A stretch of DNA of 64,000 nt from Caulobacter vibrioides (lineage in GTDB: Bacteria; Pseudomonadota; Alphaproteobacteria; Caulobacterales; Caulobacteraceae), in assembly GCA_001449105.1 (NCBI GenBank), contig LNIY01000150.1:1-64000 (forward strand), read 5' to 3'. Each line of letters starts with the position of its first letter. Position 1 is the first letter of the stretch. This document shows positions 59,954 to 64,000 of this stretch, in pieces. The position numbers and the translations under genes are program-made. The notes under the pieces are model-generated. The model made no database searches. It was not told the origin of the DNA and saw nothing but the letters and a program-made list of their open reading frames with translations.

Positions 59954-60172
59954 TGCACCACTCGCTTTTGGACAGCGTAGCCCGTCAGTGAGCCAAGGTG
60001 AAGCTGCATTGGCCGCCGTCAGCTGGAGCCGGAATTTCGCAAATTCCTGCCGAAGTGGCGGAAAAATTAGCCTCGGGACAATCGCGTTACCAAGAAGCGG
60101 ACGCACCTAATAAAGAGCTTGGCGCTTAAAACGCGGACCTATCGAATGCCGAAAGGCATCGCCAGCCTCCCC

Positions 60173-62617
60173 TCACGTCCCCCGAGGCTTTGCCCGCGTC
60201 GTCGGCGCGGCGCTGGCCGGGTCATCCGGCCACACGTGCCGCGGATAGCGCCCCTTCATCTCCACCTTCACCTCGCGCCAGGAGCCTTTCCAGAAGCCCG
60301 GCAGGTCCTTGGTGATCTGGATCGGGCGGTGGGCGGGCGACAGCAGGGCCAGGGTCAGGGGGACCTTCCCATGGGCGACCGACGGGTGCTCGGCCAGGCC
60401 GTAAAGCTCGCCCACCCGCACCTCGACGCGGGGGCCGCCCTCGGCGCCATAATCGATGGCGAAGGTCGAGCCGGTCGGGGCGGTGAAGCGCGCCGGGGCC
60501 TGGGCCTCGATGCGGCCCTGCATGTCCCACGGGATCAGCGTCTTGATCGCCGCCTCCAGCGTGCCTTCGTCGAGGCTGGCCAGCGACGAGCGCCCGGCCA
60601 GCAGGGGCTCCAGCCATTCGTCCAGGCGAGCGACCAAGGCCGCTTCCGACAGGTCCGGCCAGGCCTCTCCGTCGTTGGCGCGCAGGAAGGCCACGCGGTC
60701 GAGCAGCCCCCTGCCCCGCTCGCCCAGCTTCAGGGCGGCCAGGCCTTCGCTGCGCACCTGGTCGGCCAGGGCCCCAGCGATCAGGGCAGGGTCGGGCCTG
60801 TCGATGATCTTCTCGTCGACGACCAGCTTACCCAGGCGCAGCAGGCGCTTGGCGCGCAGCTTGCCGCCGCCGCTGGTCTCCAGCCGGTCCTCAGCCACGA
60901 GGCGGTCGGCGAAGGCGGCGCGCAGGGCGTCCTCGTCCAGGGGCGCGGCCAGCAGGATACGGTCGCGGGCGTCGCCGCCGCCCAGCTCGCCCACCGCCAG
61001 CCAGGTCTCGCGGGCCAGGGCGTCGGTCGGCTCCAGATAGACGCCGCGACCGCTGGCCAGCTGGTATTCGCCAGGCTTGCCCCGCGCCCGGGCCACCCGT
61101 TCGGGATAGGCCTCGGCCAGCAGCAAGGCATCGTCCAGGGGTTCCGCGCCGCTGGGCTTGCCGGCCTGGCGCGACCAGCGCTCGGCCAGAGCGCGGGCGT
61201 CGCGGGCTCTCGGCGTGCGGTCGCGGCCGAAGCCCTCCAGCCGCTGGCGTAGGTCAACGCCCCGGCCGCCCAGGCCCTGCTCGCTGAGCACGGCGGCGAT
61301 CTCGGCGGCGCGGTGGGCCTGGCCGGAGGCGGCGGCGCGGGCGACCATGTGGGCCAGCCTGGGGGCGAGCGGCATGTTCGACAGCGCCTTGCCGTGCGCG
61401 GACAGGCCGCCGTTGGCGTCCAGCGCCTGCAAGCGATTGAGCAAAGAGCGCGCTTCGCTGAAGGCGGCCTTGGGCGGCGGGTCGAGGAAGGCCAGCCCCT
61501 CGGCGTCCTTGGCGCCCCAGCGGGCGAGGTCCAGCGCCAGGCGCGACAGGTCGGCCTCCAGGATCTCCGGCCGGGCGAAGGCCGTCAGGGCGCGGGTCTC
61601 CGGCTCGTCCCACAGGCGGTAGCAGACGCCGGGCTCGACGCGGCCGGCGCGCCCCCGGCGCTGGTCGGCGGCGGCGCGGGCCACCCGCACCGTCTCCAGC
61701 CGGGTCAGGCCGCTGGACGGGTCGAAGCGCGGCACGCGGGAGAGGCCCGCGTCGATCACCACGCGCACGCCCTCGATGGTCAGGCTGGTCTCGGCGATCG
61801 AGGTGGCCAGCACCACCTTGCGGCGGCCGGCCGGCGCGGGCTGCACGGCCCGGTCCTGCTCGGCCGGATCCAGCGCGCCGTACAGGGGAGCAAGATCGAC
61901 GTCAGGCCGGCGCAGGCGCTCGGCCAGCCAGCTCTCGGCGCGGCGGATCTCGCCCTGGCCAGGCAGGAAGACGAGGACGGAGCCGCTTTCCTCGGCCAGG
62001 GCCCGCTCGACGGCGCGACCGACCCGCTCCTCCAGGCGCTGGCGATCGTCGCGGCCCAGATAGCGGGTCTCGACCGGGAACATCCGTCCCTCGCTCTCGA
62101 CGACCGGCGCATCGCCCAGCAGGGCCGAGACGCGGGCGCCGTCCAGCGTGGCCGACATCACCAGGATCTTCAGGTCGTCGCGCAGCAGGCCCTGGGAATC
62201 GCGCGCCAGGGCCAGGCCGAGGTCGGCGTCCAGGCTGCGCTCGTGGAACTCGTCGAAGATCACGCAGGCGACGCCGTCCAGGCCCGGGTCGTCGAGAATC
62301 ATCCGTGTGAAGACGCCCTCGGTGACCACCTCGATGCGGGTTTTCGCCGACACCTTCGACTGCAGGCGCACGCGGAAACCGACGGTTTCGCCGACGCTCT
62401 CGCCCAGGGTCTGGGCCATGCGCGAGGCGGCGGCCCGGGCGGCCAGGCGCCGGGGCTCCAGCATGACGATCTTGCCGCCGCCGACCCACGCTTCCTCCAA
62501 CAGGGCCAAGGGAACGGCCGTGGTCTTGCCCGCGCCGGGCGGCGCCACGAGAACGGCGGTCTCGCGGTCGGACAAGGCGCCTTTGAGCGCGGGAATGGCC
62601 TGAAAAATGGGCAGCAT
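60173..62617 (-). CDS. hrpB: ATP-dependent RNA helicase HrpB
   Basis: HrpB is a DEAH-type helicase of bacteria with no settled role. The protein has 814 residues. Walker A is APPGAGKTT at about 25-33, motif II is DEFH (FDEFHERSLD) and motif III is MSATLDGARV. Motifs V-VI appear as VLATSIAETSLTI and QRRGRAGRVEPGVCYRLW. The C-terminal HrpB domain (LPWDMQG-like IPWDMQGRIEAQAP) is present. It lies 219 bases upstream of the ParA-HEPN cassette on the same strand. Confidence 0.95.
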   Translation of the reverse strand: MLPIFQAIPALKGALSDRETAVLVAPPGAGKTTAVPLALLEEAWVGGGKIVMLEPRRLAARAAASRMAQTLGESVGETVGFRVRLQSKVSAKTRIEVVTEGVFTRMILDDPGLDGVACVIFDEFHERSLDADLGLALARDSQGLLRDDLKILVMSATLDGARVSALLGDAPVVESEGRMFPVETRYLGRDDRQRLEERVGRAVERALAEESGSVLVFLPGQGEIRRAESWLAERLRRPDVDLAPLYGALDPAEQDRAVQPAPAGRRKVVLATSIAETSLTIEGVRVVIDAGLSRVPRFDPSSGLTRLETVRVARAAADQRRGRAGRVEPGVCYRLWDEPETRALTAFARPEILEADLSRLALDLARWGAKDAEGLAFLDPPPKAAFSEARSLLNRLQALDANGGLSAHGKALSNMPLAPRLAHMVARAAASGQAHRAAEIAAVLSEQGLGGRGVDLRQRLEGFGRDRTPRARDARALAERWSRQAGKPSGAEPLDDALLLAEAYPERVARARGKPGEYQLASGRGVYLEPTDALARETWLAVGELGGGDARDRILLAAPLDEDALRAAFADRLVAEDRLETSGGGKLRAKRLLRLGKLVVDEKIIDRPDPALIAGALADQVRSEGLAALKLGERGRGLLDRVAFLRANDGEAWPDLSEAALVARLDEWLEPLLAGRSSLASLDEGTLEAAIKTLIPWDMQGRIEAQAPARFTAPTGSTFAIDYGAEGGPRVEVRVGELYGLAEHPSVAHGKVPLTLALLSPAHRPIQITKDLPGFWKGSWREVKVEMKGRYPRHVWPDDPASAAPTTRAKPRGT

Positions 62618-62799
62618 CGCGCCCGGCTTTAGCTGGGCTGGGGATCAACGCCAAGCAGGACTGGACTAGCCTCGTCGGCGGAGAACATTTACGCGCTTCG
62701 GCGGCGCGGCCTTGACCCCATGCTCATAAACGGGTCACCGTCCGCAAAATTTTCCAAAGGCGACCCCCGGGGGGGAGTCTTGCCTATCCAGGAGGAACT

Positions 62800-64000
62800 A
62801 TGTGGCGCGTTAAATCGCTTGATGCGATCCTTGCGACGGCTGAGAAAAAATCCCTTCATCGCTCGCTCGGACCGATCCAGCTGACGCTGCTGGGGGTGGG
62901 CGCCATCATCGGTACGGGGATCTTCGTCCTGACCGCCGCCGCCGCCCAGAAGGCCGGCCCCGGCATGATGTGGAGCTTCGTGATCGCCGGCGCCGTCTGC
63001 GCCATCGCCGCGCTCTGCTACTCCGAACTGGCCTCGATGGTCCCGGTCTCGGGCTCGGCCTACACCTATTCCTACGCCGTGATGGGCGAGCCGCTGGCCT
63101 GGATGGTCGGCTGGGCCCTGATCCTGGAATACGCCGTCGCCGCCAGCGCCGTCTCCGCCGGCTGGTCCGGCTACTTCCTCGGCCTGATCGAGAACGCCCT
63201 GGGCTTCCAGTGGCCCGCCCTGCTGAAGGCCGGCCCGGCCTGGTCGATGAACGGCTTCATCCCGGTGGCCGACTTCAGCGTCGGCATCGTCAACATCCCG
63301 GCCATCCTGGTGGCGCTGGCCGTGACCGGCCTGCTGGTGCTCGGCACCACCGAAAGCGCCCGCGTCAACGCCGTGCTCGTGGCCATCAAGGTCACCGCCC
63401 TGACCGCCTTCATCGTGCTGACCATCCCGGTCATCAAGAGCGGCAACTTCTCGCCCTTCGCCCCCAACGGCTGGTTCGGCCCCGAAGGCACCAGCGGCAT
63501 GGGCATCGTCGGCGCCGCCGCCTCGATCTTCTTCGCCTATGTCGGCTTCGACGCCGTGTCGACCGCCGCCGAAGAGACCAAGAACCCGCAGCGCAACGTT
63601 CCGATCGGCCTGATCGGCAGCCTGGCGCTCTGCACCGTCTTCTATCTGCTCGTCGCCGCCGGCGCGATCGGCGCCATCGGCGCCCAGCCGGTGTTCGGCG
63701 CCGACGGCTCGGCCGTCCAGCCCGGCTCGGCCGCCTTCCAGGCCGCCTGCGCCCTGGCCGACAACAGCGGCCGCCTGGTCTGCTCGAACGAAGCCCTCGC
63801 CCACGTCCTGCGCGAGATCAACTGGCCGGTGGTCGGCAACCTGCTGGGCCTGGCCGCGAACCTGGCCCTGCCCTCGGTCATCCTGATGATGATCTACGGC
63901 CAGACCCGCATCTTCTTCGTCATGGCCCGCGACGGCCTGCTGCCGGAGAAGCTCGCCACCATCCACCCGAAGTTCAAGACGCCCTACATCGTGACCATCG
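62800..64000 (+). CDS. Amino-acid permease (APC family), truncated by the window end
   Basis: The first 400 residues of an inner-membrane amino-acid transporter are visible. The GGAGG site lies just before the ATG at 62800. The opening MWRVKSLDAILATAEKKSLH is followed by the first membrane helix LTLLGVGAIIGTGIFVLTA, whose GAIIGTGIF is the APC substrate-site motif. About ten membrane segments follow, including AASIFFAYVGFDAVSTAAEE, as in cationic amino-acid transporters (CAT/YfnA-like). The stop codon lies beyond the window. Substrate is likely a cationic or broad-range amino acid. Confidence 0.9.
   Translation, partial: MWRVKSLDAILATAEKKSLHRSLGPIQLTLLGVGAIIGTGIFVLTAAAAQKAGPGMMWSFVIAGAVCAIAALCYSELASMVPVSGSAYTYSYAVMGEPLAWMVGWALILEYAVAASAVSAGWSGYFLGLIENALGFQWPALLKAGPAWSMNGFIPVADFSVGIVNIPAILVALAVTGLLVLGTTESARVNAVLVAIKVTALTAFIVLTIPVIKSGNFSPFAPNGWFGPEGTSGMGIVGAAASIFFAYVGFDAVSTAAEETKNPQRNVPIGLIGSLALCTVFYLLVAAGAIGAIGAQPVFGADGSAVQPGSAAFQAACALADNSGRLVCSNEALAHVLREINWPVVGNLLGLAANLALPSVILMMIYGQTRIFFVMARDGLLPEKLATIHPKFKTPYIVTI

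Overview
This window is chromosomal DNA from a high-GC alphaproteobacterium of the Caulobacter group. The assignment rests on the gene content rather than a database match. It carries a holdfast-type polysaccharide export cluster (hfsD facing hfsA-hfsB-hfsC), two large TonB-dependent receptors, a single RelA/SpoT-type enzyme directly behind rpoZ, the pyrE-pdxJ-acpS / lepB-rnc-era / recO / parC core block, and intergenic palindromes of the type common in Caulobacterales. A carotenoid operon (crtY-crtI-crtB) suggests a yellow or orange pigmented strain.

Layout. Positions 1-515 hold only palindromic repeats. Next come an STN-type TonB receptor (516-3806), a DUF4118/HisKA_2 histidine kinase, an S58 peptidase and a MarR regulator. 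Positions 6800-11168 hold small or poorly known genes and a beta-lactamase-fold hydrolase, followed by parC (to 13520). A two-component system (13891-15983) diverges from a second, unusual TonB receptor (16105-18930). The minus-strand core block runs from rpoZ/rsh (33742-31035) through pyrE-pdxJ-acpS, lepB-rnc-era-nat and recO. Accessory genes interrupt it: a ParDE pair, a NUDIX hydrolase, an AhpD-like protein with an ECF41-type promoter, and a peptidase/outer-membrane-protein pair.

Positions 34013-49474 hold folK, an NYN nuclease-fold gene, a family 5 uracil-DNA glycosylase, an exported sugar-processing trio behind a LacI-type operator, glpK, a DUF2336 protein, nadK, an Hpt protein, folD and crtYIB. 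Positions 49518-53904 are the holdfast polysaccharide genes. Then follow a GST, an RcnB-like protein, gatB, an AT-rich ParA-like/HEPN nuclease cassette (58310-59953), hrpB and a truncated amino-acid permease running off the end.

Main points of interest. (1) The AT-rich ParA-HEPN pair is the best candidate for a little-described defence or toxin system. (2) The RelA/SpoT homolog has no ATG, GTG or TTG start compatible with an intact HD domain, and appears to start at a CTG overlapping the rpoZ stop. (3) The AhpD-like gene sits behind a near-perfect ECF41 promoter. (4) A 98-bp repeat supplies the folK stop codon. (5) HfsB has lost the Walker A lysine. (6) Eleven-bp phased direct repeats lie between the two-component system and its divergent TonB receptor. 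No rRNA, tRNA, CRISPR array, insertion sequence or prophage was found.
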